Assembly: GCA_038030265.1 (NCBI GenBank)
Contig: CM075938.1
Coordinates: 19,569,009-19,633,008, forward strand
From: Corythucha ciliata
Taxonomy: Eukaryota > Arthropoda > Insecta > Hemiptera > Tingidae
Length of the DNA stretch: 64,000 nt
Direction: 5' to 3'
The position numbers and the translations under genes were made by a program. Shown here one piece after another: positions 52,741-62,660 of this stretch. Position 1 is the stretch's first letter; every line of letters begins with the position of its first letter. Below the pieces are notes generated by a model, which searched no databases, was not told the origin of the DNA, and worked only from the letters and a program-made list of their open reading frames with translations.

Positions 52741-52931
52741 TTAAGGAACCTTTAAAGACGAGTAGACGCATACGGCGCCATGTTCGTTCTTATCAGTTTA
52801 ATAGGAATGGTTGGGGGGTGATTTGTTGACATCCACAAAACATCAACAAAAGGTGGATTTTACAAGACTGATAATTGATAAGAGCGAAGATGGCGTCTGT
52901 GATTTTACCTGTCTGATTATAGGTTCTCTAA
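52741..52931. mobile_element. MITE with CCTAG duplication in the left arm
   Basis: The 191-bp insertion has ends TTAAGGAACCTTTAA and TTAGAGAACCTATAA (complement). It is flanked by CCTAG at 52736-52740 and 52932-52936. The right arm has a single CCTAG at the matching site (near 57530), the empty site. Confidence 0.8.
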
Positions 52932-53112
52932 CCTAGTGACAGGGATACAGAATCAACCGAAATACCGAATCAGAACCAGAACGTTTGAGGAAATGTGTTT
53001 TAGAGTGTCGAGGCAATGTAATTTCACGTTTACTAGCGCAATGTGTGGAGTTTTTGAGAGAAAGGACTGATATTACACAAAATAATGGTAAGATCAAGCG
53101 TAAACCACTTAG

Positions 53113-54283
53113 TGCTCTGTATTTCGAGAAATGTCTGAACGGCAGGTGTCAGATCTACGCAAAGACGCTCCTTCACCTTCTCCTGTCATCATAATTGATT
53201 CAGACGATGCAGCTATAGTCGGGTCGGTGAAAGAATGTGCATGAGATCAGATCACCCTCTCTCCTTTCCCTAAACCCATATGACTTACCGCTACCACTCC
53301 ATCACCTGGGAGGAGCCTCTCCTATTTTATCGGTAAAACTCTCTGTTATTGGTTGCAGTAGTTTGATAATAAGAGGAGAAATAGAGAACCACGTTAAGAG
53401 AGGGAAAAAGCGGGCTTATGGCCTCCCACCCCCACCACTCATGAACATTCTTTCGCCGATCCGACTTATAGCGACGGAAATGGTAGGTAAAATTCTCACC
53501 TCCTCCAGTGTTTATGGTTGTCACTCTAATGAAGTAAAAAATGTCAGAAAACGCCGACCCCCTATCCCTTAGACTATCTGGCAAGTCATCCCCCGAGTCC
53601 GATCCACCGCCACATCCTCAGCTCGACTGTCTAATAAAAGTCCCCGAACTGGTCGACTGCCTCGCACCATCCGATGACCACTGCCAGCCGTCGTCACTGC
53701 CGACGCCTCGTCTTGAAATACGCATCAACTCAAACAAAGGCTTCCTATACCTCGCCTTGGACTTCGACGAGCCCGTTCCTCTCGACGCTGAAATTGACTC
53801 GCTCCACCCTGTAGCGAGATTCGTCAAATTTGAACTGTACTCCTGTCTGGTCAAAAAGACGGACGACGCCGATGTCCCTGACCCTTCGACTGGCAGATGG
53901 GTCAAAATGAGTGATTTGTACGCTGTCTCTCTTCCTGTCATTTGCTCTTTGAACAACGTAAGCTTGGTTCCCCCCCCCATGCCTCATGGAAATTGCAATT
54001 CTTCCAGAATTTCGATTTTCTTTTTAGTTTGAAGCTGACGTCGCCTACTTCTTCGCTGCCAGAGCGGTAGATTCTTGTCGTAATTTCACCAACTTCTCTC
54101 CTATGTGCTACATCGTGTCACCCAGTGAGCAGAAACCTTACATTGCATCGTAGGAACTGTTAAAAAACTATTTTTCGAATGTCTGACGAAGTGCCTTATC
54201 TTTTTGTTACCACAACTGACCGTTTGATCAACAGTGGTTGATTGCTAATGGCCAACTTTTGTACTAATTTTTAATAAAACGTA
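53113..54283 (+). pseudogene. SIM gene, copy 2 (MITE-disrupted)
   Basis: Nearly identical to copy 1 over 1171 bp, with the same MITE at the same base (53216-53468). Upstream it keeps more of the gene: an exon-like frame with KCVLECRGNVISRLLAQCVE and FLRERTDITQNN ends near 53083 at a possible donor. Exon 2 (about 53547-53956) and exon 3 (about 54028-54153, ending KPYIAS) are open. The MITE puts a stop after about 25 residues of exon 1, so the original protein cannot be made from the MSERQ start. It is divergent from the truncated THAP gene. Confidence 0.6.
53216..53468. mobile_element. TA-flanked MITE inside SIM gene copy 2
   Basis: Same 253-bp element, orientation and target as in copy 1 (46249-46501). 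The TA duplication is at 53214-53215 and 53469-53470. Confidence 0.85.
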
Positions 54284-54379
54284 GAATACGATTTGTAAGT
54301 GCAGGCAGTTTTGTTTGGGACTTCCTAATTTGCAGACAAAAAAAATAAGTTGCGGGCCGTCCCTTTGAATAGCATCAAT

Positions 54380-54700
54380 TGAGCCCAAATTTGGCACAAG
54401 AAACTCTCACACCAATAGCAACAACCTCACAAAGTTTCATTGCCCTAGCACCAAAAGTAATGGTACTTTACTTCGAGGCCCAGCTGACAAAAACTGCTGA
54501 CCGGCGACAAAAGTGTGCGGGCCGGCCTTTTAAAGTGCGCCAATTGAGCCAAAATTTGGCACAGGAAACTCTCACACCAACAGCAACAACCAAACAAAGT
54601 TTCATTGTCCTTGCACCAAAAGTAATGATACTTTACTTGGAGGCCCAACGGCCAAGAAATTCTGACCGGCCCTTTAAAGTGTGCCAATTCCGATAGCAGT
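54380..54700. repeat. 163-bp tandem repeat, two units
   Basis: The phrase 'aatttggcacaagaaactctc' at about 54390 recurs at about 54553 with roughly 160 bp of similar sequence following. The reverse complement pair lies at about 56085-56345 in the right arm. The open frames across both (54379-54696 plus, 56036-56329 minus) come from the repeat. Confidence 0.65.
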
Positions 54701-54815
54701 GTAGTTCCTCTTGAAGAATTCGAAAAAGTGTGAATGGATGATTTCTTTTTTTTCGTGGTGAATGAGGTAAGCTAGAGGAATCACTGGTTTCTTTACAAAT
54801 AAAGGATGAGAGTAA

Positions 54816-55291
54816 GGGTGCGTTCATAGTGAATCACCTTCACTGCGATACCTCGATGAAACATCGATGAAGAACGATCATCAATAATTGTATGGGACTG
54901 TTCATAGTGAAGCACCCTCACTGCGATGTGATCTTCGATACCTCGCTACTATCATCGATGATTTGAACCATATGGTTCCTCTACCCCCCTCCTGACCGTT
55001 GCCTTTTTTTTTTTCTTTTCAAAATCTTTCAAAGTCCACCTTCAAACAATTTACGTAAGTCACGCACACCTGTTTCCTTCAAGCTTTAACCCTTATTTTG
55101 AAAAAAAAAGCAACGGGCAGGAGGGGGGGGGTCGAGGAACCATATGGTTCAAATCGAAGATCACATCGCAGTGAGGGTGCTTCACTATGAACAGTCCCAT
55201 ACAATTATTGATGTTTGTTCTTCATCGATGTTTCATCGGAGCATCGCTCATTGAGGTATCGCAGTGAAGATGATTCACTATGAACGCGCCC
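54816..55291. mobile_element. Harbinger-like MITE in the palindrome loop
   Basis: The 476-bp element has ends GGGTGCGTTCATAGTGAATC and the matching complement (GGGCGCGTTCATAGTGAATC). It is flanked by TAA at 54813-54815 and 55292-55294. The inverted repeats extend about 200 bp inward, including ACCATATGGTT near both sides. Confidence 0.8.
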
Positions 55292-55373
55292 TAACTTTAT
55301 ACTGATGAATAAAAATCACCTAATAAATTAAACTAATGAATTAAAATAAAATAAAACACAAGAAGGAAGACTA

Positions 55374-56039
55374 CTATGGTTTTAAAAAAACTCCATAGAA
55401 TTGACAAGAATAGAATATGCCTGAAAAATAGGGCAGTAACTGGTGGCTTTGGACGAAATCAATTTCCAGCTGCAGGACATATAATCCGAGGATGTCGTCG
55501 GACGAAATACTCTTCCGTTCTCTTTCAGCAGACAACGTATTGCTTACTTGTTTAGCATCTCTCGGAGCCATCACGGGAGCTAAAACTGGGTCAGACTCTT
55601 CAAGAACCAATTCCCTGTACCTTTTTTTTGGAGCAGCAATTAAATTACTTTTTTGTTTTTGGATTTGTGACTTCGCGGTCATCACATGAGGTATATCAAT
55701 ATTTTTCTTTCTTTTCACATGCGGCAATCTAACGACTTTGTCTAGAGTTCCATAGTAGTGAATAACTGTTAGAGACTTATCGACATTGTGACCGTCAGTA
55801 CATAAATTGAATGAACGGCGAAAAAATTGTTGACCGTGGCTTTCTTGGAAGTACTGGCAGTAAATGAGAGATTCCGATTGAGGCAAGAATTTTCGTCCCT
55901 TATCACGCCACTGATGCTGGTCACTTTTCCAGTCCGTAGGCTTGGCCGCATTTTTGTATATGTATATTTCCCCGGATTTTGGGAGTACGGCTGGAACCGA
56001 TATGCATTTTTTGTCCACATGCTTTTGGAGAAATTTCAA
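55374..56039 (-). CDS. Unrecognised ORF in the palindrome loop (221 codons)
   Basis: The longest clean ORF of the region, on the minus strand. The frame stays open upstream of the first ATG to about 56090, near an acceptor-like TGTAG, so an upstream exon in the right arm is possible. Residues 20-95 contain SGEIYIYKNAAKPTDW, DQHQWRDKGRKFLP, YCQYFQESHGQQFFRRSFNL and LTVIHYYG. This order resembles the CG-1 DNA-binding domain of CAMTA factors, and similar modules may occur in repeat-encoded proteins. That is a weak inference from memory. A basic stretch (HVKRKKN, then QIQKQKSN) follows. It may be DNA-binding or TE-associated. Confidence 0.5.
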   Translation of the reverse strand: MKFLQKHVDKKCISVPAVLPKSGEIYIYKNAAKPTDWKSDQHQWRDKGRKFLPQSESLIYCQYFQESHGQQFFRRSFNLCTDGHNVDKSLTVIHYYGTLDKVVRLPHVKRKKNIDIPHVMTAKSQIQKQKSNLIAAPKKRYRELVLEESDPVLAPVMAPRDAKQVSNTLSAERERKSISSDDILGLYVLQLEIDFVQSHQLLPYFSGIFYSCQFYGVFLKP

Positions 56040-56079
56040 ATATTGGTACCACGGAAGTGGATCATCACTATAGCTTTTT

Positions 56080-57911
56080 GTACGATTACTTTTGGTGCTA
56101 CAGCAATACTTTGTGAGGTTGTTGCTGTTGGTGTGAGAGTTTCCTGTGCCAAATTTTGGCTCAATTGGCGCACTTTAAAAGGCCGGCCCGCACACTTTTG
56201 TCGCCGGTCAGCAGTTTTTGGCCGTTGGGCCTGGAAGTAAAGTACCATTACTTTTGGTGCTAGGGCAATGAAACTTTGTGAGGTTGTTGCTATTGGTGTG
56301 AGAGTTTCTTGTGCCAAATTTGGGCTCAATTGGTGCTATTCAAAGGGACGGCCCGCAACTTATTTTTTTTTTTTTTTTGGTCTGCAAATTAGGAAGTCCC
56401 AAACAAAACGGCCTGCACTTACAAATCGTATTCTACGTTTTATTAAAAATTAGTACAAAAGTTGGCCATTAGCAATCAACCACTGTTGATCAAACGGTCA
56501 GTTGTGGTAACAAAAAGATAAGGCACTTCGTCAGACATTCGAAAAATAGTTTTTTAACAGTTCCTACGATGCAATGTAAGGTTACTGCTCACTGGGTGAC
56601 ACGATGTAGCACATAGGAGAGAAGTTGGTGAAATTACGACAAGAATCTACCGCTCTGGCAGCGAAGAAGTAGGCGACGTCAGCTTCAAACTAAAAAGAAA
56701 ATCGAAATTCTGGAAGAATTGCAATTTCCATGAGGCATGGGGGGGGGGAAACCAAGCTTACGTTGTTCAAAGAGCAAATGACAGGAAGAGAGACAGCGTA
56801 CAAATCACTCATTTTGACCCATCTGCCAGTCGAAGGGTCAGGGACATCGGCGTCGTCCGCCTTTTTGACCAGACAGGAGTACAGTTCAAATTTGACGAAT
56901 CTCGCTACAGGGTGGAGCGAGTCAATTTCAGCGTCGAGAGGAACGGGCTCGTCGAAGTCCAAGGCGAGGTATAGGAAGCCTTTGTTTGAGTTGACGCGTA
57001 TTTCAAGACGAGGCGTCGGCAGTGACGACGGCTGGCAGTGGTCATCGGATAGTGCGAGGCAGTCGACCAGTTCGGGGACTTTTATTAGACAGTCGAGCTG
57101 AGGATGTGGCGGTGGATCGGACTCGGGGGATGACTTGCCAGATAGTCTAAGGGATAGGGGGTCGGCGTTTTCTGACATTTTTTACTTCATTAGAGTGACA
57201 ACCATAAACACTGGAGGAGGTGAGAATTTTACGTACCATTTCCGTCGCTAGCTGCATCGTCTGAATCAATTATGATGACAGGAGAAGGTGAAGGAGCGTC
57301 TTTGCGTAGATCTGACACCTGCCGTTCAGACATTTCTCGAAATACAGAGCACTTAGAAGTGGTTTACGCTTGATCTCACCATTATTTTGTGTAATATCAG
57401 TCCTTTCTCTCAAAAACTCCACACATTGCGCTAGTAAACGTGAAATTACATTGCCTCGACACTCTAAAACACATTTCCTCAAACGTTCTGGTTCTGATTC
57501 GGTATTTCGGTTGATTCTGTATCCCTATCACTAGGTCACTGACAACTTGACAAGACCGATAACACGATTTTCGCGGTATCCTTGCTGAAGGGAGAAGAAC
57601 CCTTACTTAGCCCCCGGTGTTTAATAATTTAGTGATCCACTGTTCATTTGATGTGACCACAATTTCATAACCGCGGGTCTAAATCAAAGAAATGCCCAAG
57701 AAGGGCACAGTTTGTGCCGTGGCTGAGTGCCCAACGAGTTCCATGTCGAATAATGATCTCTCGTACCACCGGTACGCTCCAACTGTTTATATGCCCTAAA
57801 ATCGTTGAACTAAAATATTTATTTCGATGACCATGTCGCTAGATTTCCAATGGACCCAACATTGAGGAAAAAGTGGATCGCTAATACGAAAAGAGTGGAC
57901 GAATTCAACCC
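56080..57911. repeat. Right arm of a 5.5-kb palindrome
   Basis: Reverse complement of 52364-54620 without the two MITEs. The outer boundary falls inside THAP exon 2 (the match ends at CGAATTCAACCC). The inner boundary is near 56080. Beyond 57911 only this side continues, so the THAP gene is native on this side and truncated on the other. Confidence 0.9.
56564..57333 (-). CDS. SIM gene, copy 3 (no MITE; early stop at the C-terminus)
   Basis: Three exons on the minus strand, 57237-57333, 56762-57171 and 56564-56689, have phases that close exactly and GT-AG introns. Exon 1 encodes MSERQVSDLRKDAPSPSP, then VIIIDSDDAASDGN. The hydrophobic run followed by acidic and serine residues is a classic SUMO-interaction motif. 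Exon 2 is acidic and proline-rich. Exon 3 begins FEADVAYFFAARAV. A TAA replaces the AAA of the other copies in exon 3, shortening the protein by about six residues to about 204. An upstream exon (about 57397-57480, KCVLECRGNVISRLLAQ) may splice on via AATG|GTGAGA. No known family recognised. AATAAA lies downstream. Confidence 0.55.
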
Positions 57912-57986
57912 GTCGACGAGCCGAATTTGTTCAAGGCACTTCTCACCGGATGATTACGAGAGAGATTTCAGGAACGAGCTCTTTGG
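57692..57986 (+). CDS. THAP zinc-finger protein, 5' exons
   Basis: Exon 1 (57692-57771) and exon 2 (57843-57986) are joined across a 71-bp GT-AG intron, giving an N-terminal THAP domain: MPKKGTVCAVAECP, SYHRFPMDPTLRKKWI, SRICSRHFSPDDYERDF. The C2CH zinc ligands (C-x4-C ... C-x2-H), the HRFP motif and the invariant Trp are all present. THAP domains bind DNA and occur in host factors and in P-element-type transposases. Exon 2 ends at a GG|GTTTGT donor. The AVPT motif and the rest of the protein were not found downstream. The start is about 350 bp from the divergent SIM gene start. Confidence 0.75.
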
Positions 57987-58758
57987 GTTTGTATCTTCGT
58001 ATATTTGTAGATTGTTTTTTCGAGTGGCTATGTTTCCCAAATCTTGTAAGATCCATCCTCTAAAAATTTCGCCGGCATATCCCATATGCCTTGTACAGGT
58101 GTAGCTGGAAAGCTAGGGACTAAATTTCACAGTCTGGCACTTAATTTGTTCCTCAGTCCATAACGACATGAGTTTCTGGGGTTGATCGCTGTTTTTTCGG
58201 GGTAAAATTGCACACTCTAGAGCTCTTTAGTCAGTTTTTGGTGGTCTTAGTTTACCAGGTTTTGGCTCAACAGTATGCGCTGGAGCATCAATTAGCGGGT
58301 TTTCATGAAGCCCTTCCTCACATCAGCTCATAGAAAAACGGCGCCCCTAGGGTCCACCGTCCACGGCTAACCCGAACGAGACCCCACGTCAGCATTTAAG
58401 GTCTTGCACTTTAGCTCACCGAGCCAAGGGCGTCGCCAGCTATTGAGCTAGGCAGCTAGGAGGGCAGCTAGGATTTTTTTGGGTTTGGCTGGTGGAAGGG
58501 CAGGCCCGTCGAGTGGGGGGGGGGCATTGGGTTCGTTATTCGAAGGGGTGTTAATATATGGAATAACACGGGTGGTATCCACGTGACAACCATTTTAATT
58601 ATGATAGGATAACGCCGTGTTAAAGTTATTACACACTTTCGTACTTGCCCCCCAGGCCCGGCCTTCCTCAGGGGCCTGCGTAATTTTTAGTAGTAGGGGA
58701 AAGGGGGAAAGCTCAGTCCACTAAATTCAAGGGCGGGCGAGAGAGAGTCCGTCACTAA
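57987..58758. other. Downstream of THAP exon 2; no exon found
   Basis: Possible intron sequence with G runs and a diverged GGGCGT-GCCAG repeat fragment near 58432. No continuation of the THAP protein is recognised. Confidence 0.35.
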
Positions 58759-58911
58759 GGCCCGATTTCACCAACTTCTTAAACCACGGTCAAGAACTAA
58801 TCACGATTACAATGTAATCACTTATATCACAATTCATTTCATATGGTTCGTTATTGGCAACTAATCACGATCAACTTTAAATGAGATCAATTTTGTTGGT
58901 GAAAATGGGCC
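58759..58911. mobile_element. Harbinger-like MITE, 153 bp
   Basis: The ends GGCCCGATTTCACCAAC and the complement GGCCCATTTTCACCAAC are flanked by TAA (58756-58758 and 58912-58914). No ORF. Confidence 0.75.
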
Positions 58912-59036
58912 TAAGTGGACCGGCTATAACAAGATGAATAATCGAAAATAATCAGCTGAGAAATTTCGCCAACGCATGCGTTAGGAGTTACAGAATAGAG
59001 GGGGGACAGGATTTCAGAAACAAAGAAGTTTTACTG

Positions 59037-59235
59037 TTGTTAGAGGTTCTAACTGTGGCCAGAGCTTTATTGCTACGGTTGGACTATTGCAGTGGCTGGA
59101 TCTTCCCTGTGGGCGCACCTTTGCTGTGGTCGGACCATTTCTGTGGTTGGACTATGACTGTGGTTCGACGTTTGCTGTGGTTGGATCTTTGCTGTGTTTG
59201 GAGCTTAACCAAGGTGACTTCTATATTGCCGCAGA
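59037..59235. repeat. R3 minisatellite, reversed
   Basis: Units of about 17-18 bp such as 'tttgctgtggttggatc' are in tandem, the reverse complement of the array at 33702-34015. A smaller array lies at 59760-59880. Confidence 0.6.
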
Positions 59236-59334
59236 TTTCCTCCTGCCCTATGGTGAGGACTGACTAAAGCCAATAAACTTTGAAATCGAGCAAGGATGCT
59301 TTTCTAGCGAATTTAAAAAAAATTAAGTGGGGGT

Positions 59335-59660
59335 TCGATTACGTCAAAACTTATTTATTGAAATTGATGATGCGGGGAAGAGGGGGTTAGACGCGATTCC
59401 TGAGGGAAAATTTTTCATGTTTTTTGTAAACAAACAATTTTAGAGTTCCCTCAAATGCTTCACAAGTAAGTATTGACGTCATTTCCCCTCGCACCATCCA
59501 TCCCCTCCTGAATAACTTTGAACCTTTTTTAAAAATCTTAATACGCACCAATAGGGTTGCAACTTCCGTTGTTATCCTTCAGTTCACGGTTCAAATCACC
59601 GTATGCTTTTCTCCCCAATCTGAGATTCATGCAAGTTCCCCATTCTCAAAAATCACAACC
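59335..59660. repeat. Dispersed repeat, copy 1
   Basis: Similar to 62325-62660 along its length, sharing 'gggaagaggggg', 'tttgtaaacaaa', 'ttagagttcc', 'gacgtcatttcc' and 'gcaagttcccca'. No ORF. Confidence 0.55.
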
Positions 59661-60039
59661 CAATAACAATTAAAAATGTACTGGGTCCAGCGAAAAGGCG
59701 GTTGGAACTGCTCGTGACGTAGATAAAGGACTGTAATGACCGAAGATCTGTGGCACCTATGAGCTTAACTGTGGTTTGGAGGCTCTAAATGTGTTTAGAG
59801 TCCTAGTCTAAATGTGGTCGGAGCGTTGCCGTGGTTGGACTTTGGCTGTGGTTCGACGTTTGCTGTGGTTGTGTAAGTGAGAGCAGTGACATTTGCGTAT
59901 TATAGGTCTTGTGTGTTTTAGTTTTATTTTAGTTGTCTTATATATTAAGAAATAAGCATTTTCTAGTTATTTAGTAATAATTGGGTTCTCCGAACTATGA
60001 GTCATCACAGCGAAGCGTTATCGGGGTTCTACCTATACA

Positions 60040-60330
60040 GGGTGACTGGTACTTGGTTGAACAAAATGAGAAGGTGAAAATGCAACAAAAATGTTCGATG
60101 ACTCTGGGTCTGATTTCCATTCGCACGGGTTTTCGCAACAAAAACAGCTTCAATTTGGGAAATAAGTGTCCTAGGTTAAATCCAACGACACCCCTGAAAA
60201 TAGCACTCTTTGTTCTGTGTGATTAAGGACGTTTTGTTTGGTGATAGCGAAAGATTTTCGGAGTAAACCGGGAAAATATCAAGATATTTTCAAAAATATC
60301 CGTTTTTGACAACCGTTCAAAGCAAGACTA
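60040..60330. repeat. Fragment of the 1-1101 element family, inverted
   Basis: It shares 'acgggttttcgcaacaaaaac', 'gtcctaggttaaatccaacg' and 'aaaatatcaagatattt' with the reverse complement of about 600-795. The 60331-61642 stretch that follows is AT-rich with an A run of about 30 at 60768-60797 and no gene. Confidence 0.55.
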
Positions 60331-60767
60331 AGCAAGCGCTTGACAAATTCTTCTAAAACTGGATGAAGGCACTTACAAGGAGAGGACACAGCTGTGTAAA
60401 CTCCGATTTCGATCTCAATTTTTTTGGTGATAGTTAGGGTCTATGGGACCAACGAATCGTGCTTCTTTTTCTGAATGGGCCCTAGGGGGCCCAGAAAAAT
60501 TCGGAAAATCGGAAAATTCGAATTTTGAAAATTCAACAGTTTGGTAATATGCAGTATGCATACGGTTACGGGGGAGAGTGGCAGTACGAAGAGGTTGTTG
60601 GACGTTATTATTATGTGGTTATGAGCCTTTTTAATCAAAAAGTACGTGAGCCAAATTTACATGGAATCGGAGGAAAGTATGAGCAATTTTCACCTCGAGA
60701 CGGCTGAAAAATGGGCTACAAATTTGCCTAAAAATTTGTCCTGGGAAGAAAAAAAATGTAGCTCGTG

Positions 60768-60799
<32 letters not shown>

Positions 60800-61642
60800 G
60801 GATAGGTTTGCAATTTTTTGTGCATTGTGATATTTTTTATTTTTTCGTTAAAAAATTTCGTACTCTCGTAATAATTGGGCTACAGAGCCCCGCTGTGGCT
60901 CATTTGAAAGTATATTCTATGGGCTTGCATGGAAAAATAGTAATAATGGTTACATACTTTTTCTTCACATCGAAAAATAATATTTTTGTGAAAAAATGCG
61001 GGTTCGAGGCCAATTTTTGCATAAAACCCAGGGGACCCCCCGGCGTCGAAAAACGACGAAAATTGAAAATTGTCTCATGCCCACCAAACTCGGCATGATG
61101 AACTTTGGTATCGAATGCACAGTAATTGTGGAGTTATTCGTTTTGTCGCGTTAAAAGGTAGAAAGGTTCTCCCTGTGACATTGGGGCATTTTTGGTCGTC
61201 TCGAGAGCCAAAAGAATAAGACGTTTCTTGAAATGCTTCGTATTCTCACCTAATGTGAAGTAGCATCCATAAACGATGAGTTATGAACTATAATGGAGAG
61301 TATTTTAGCCTCTGTTTTCAAGAGAACAACGGCTTGCCCCCGAGGGGGGGGGGGCTGTTTTTGAGGCTTAAAAATGATGCGAGTAGTGATGTTTACGGTT
61401 TTCACTGCAAAACCGTGTACACGTGTTTCTTGGGCTGATAAACCCAAATTTGTGGTCCATTTTGAGATTCAAAGAAAAAATGAGGTGGTTCTCCCATTTG
61501 CTTTTTTAGCCATATCACAGCGGTATAGCCCGTCAGGAAGAAGATGAACCCACGGCCAGCGCTCTCTCATTCGATTAGTTTCAACTTTTCTTTCCTCTAT
61601 TTTCGTTACCGAATTGGTTGTCGCACTGTTTCCCCAAAGATA

Positions 61643-61886
61643 AAGGTCAATACAGACTACTCGGACGTGACGTCGTGGGAACACGCATTCCCACGTATGA
61701 TACAAAATTCCAGAAAAGGGTTTTATTTGCTTACGTTCACATTGCTCGGACAGGCACCATCCCACGTGTTCCCACATCACGTCAGAGCAATGTGAACACA
61801 AACAAACAAAAGCATTTTCTGGAATTTTGTATCGCACGTGGGAATGCGTGTTACCATGCCACGTCCGAGTAGTCTGTATTGACCTT
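61643..61886. mobile_element. Palindromic MITE, copy 2
   Basis: The terminal inverted repeat AAGGTCAATACAGACTACTC continues through 'ggacgtg' and a CCCACGT hairpin to about 75 bp, with a matching right end. A diverged copy is at 21797-22003. The target duplication is not clear. Confidence 0.7.
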
Positions 61887-61949
61887 GAGTGTTATTATCA
61901 AGCCGAAGTTCCTTGGAGGGGGTAAGGAAAAATAGCTAGAGGGGCCGAT

Positions 61950-62320
61950 CTAGCCCAAACCTGCGAAATTGTTCTTTTGAATTGGTTTTCCCAGCGAAAT
62001 GGCCTTTTGAAGACAGTCAATCCTCGAAAATTGGCTATTTATGTGAGCAAGCCCGAATCAATGGGTTCTCAAACTCTAAATCCACGAAATTTGGGGTTTG
62101 AAAGCGGAATTGGTTTATGAAAGGTTCAAGTCTGTGAATTGGCTTCTTAGATTGACTCAAAATAACAGATTTTGGATGTTGAAGGAACGAAACCCACGGA
62201 TAATTGCTCTTTTAAAGGGAGACAATCACGTGGAACTGCGTTCTTGGGTGAACCAACGCAAGCGAAATTGGTTTTTAGACGATCCAAACCAAAAGATCCA
62301 ATCCAAATTTTGAGAGGGGA
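61950..62320. repeat. R1 degenerate repeat array
   Basis: Repeats of the 'cgaaatt-ggctttt-gaagactcaa' type match the R1 family. The ORF at 62098-62313 lies within it. Confidence 0.5.
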
Positions 62321-62324
62321 TTTC

Positions 62325-62660
62325 ATGACGTCAAAGGGCAGTAAATGAAATGGTTGGTGTCGGGGAAGAGGGGGAAGATGTGTTTTCTGAGGGTCAATTT
62401 TTCTTGTTATTTGTAAACAAAACATGTTAGAGTTCCTTCGAATGCTTCAAAACTGCACGTTGACGTCATTTCCGCTCGCACCATCAATCTCCTTCTGAAG
62501 AACTTTCAAATTTATTTTAAAATCACCAGACCAGAACCAGAATCGGTAGTTGCAGAGTCGGGCTGTAACTACCCTTCTGTCCATGTGCCAATTCACCGTT
62601 ATACTTTCCTATCAAAATCGGCATTCATGCAAGTTCCCCATTTCGTCCTCGCTAATTATC
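62325..62660. repeat. Dispersed repeat, copy 2
   Basis: Partner of 59335-59660, in the same orientation. In both places it lies next to minisatellite-like arrays. After it, 62670-62780 has a short R1 array, and 62781-63419 shows only a diverged GTAGCCAG repeat fragment near 63170. Confidence 0.55.

Larger units (their letters stand above)
52364..54620. repeat. Left arm of a 5.5-kb palindrome
   Basis: This arm is the reverse complement of 56080-57911 apart from two MITE insertions (52741-52931, 53216-53468) and small changes. It holds a truncated, inverted THAP gene start (ATG about 52583, cut at 52364), SIM gene copy 2 and part of a 163-bp tandem repeat. Confidence 0.9.

Noticed and set aside
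54379..54696. 105-codon ORF with a mirrored partner at 56036-56329
   Set aside because: It spans a 163-bp tandem repeat, and its two halves are repeats of each other. The similarity is DNA-level, with no protein features.
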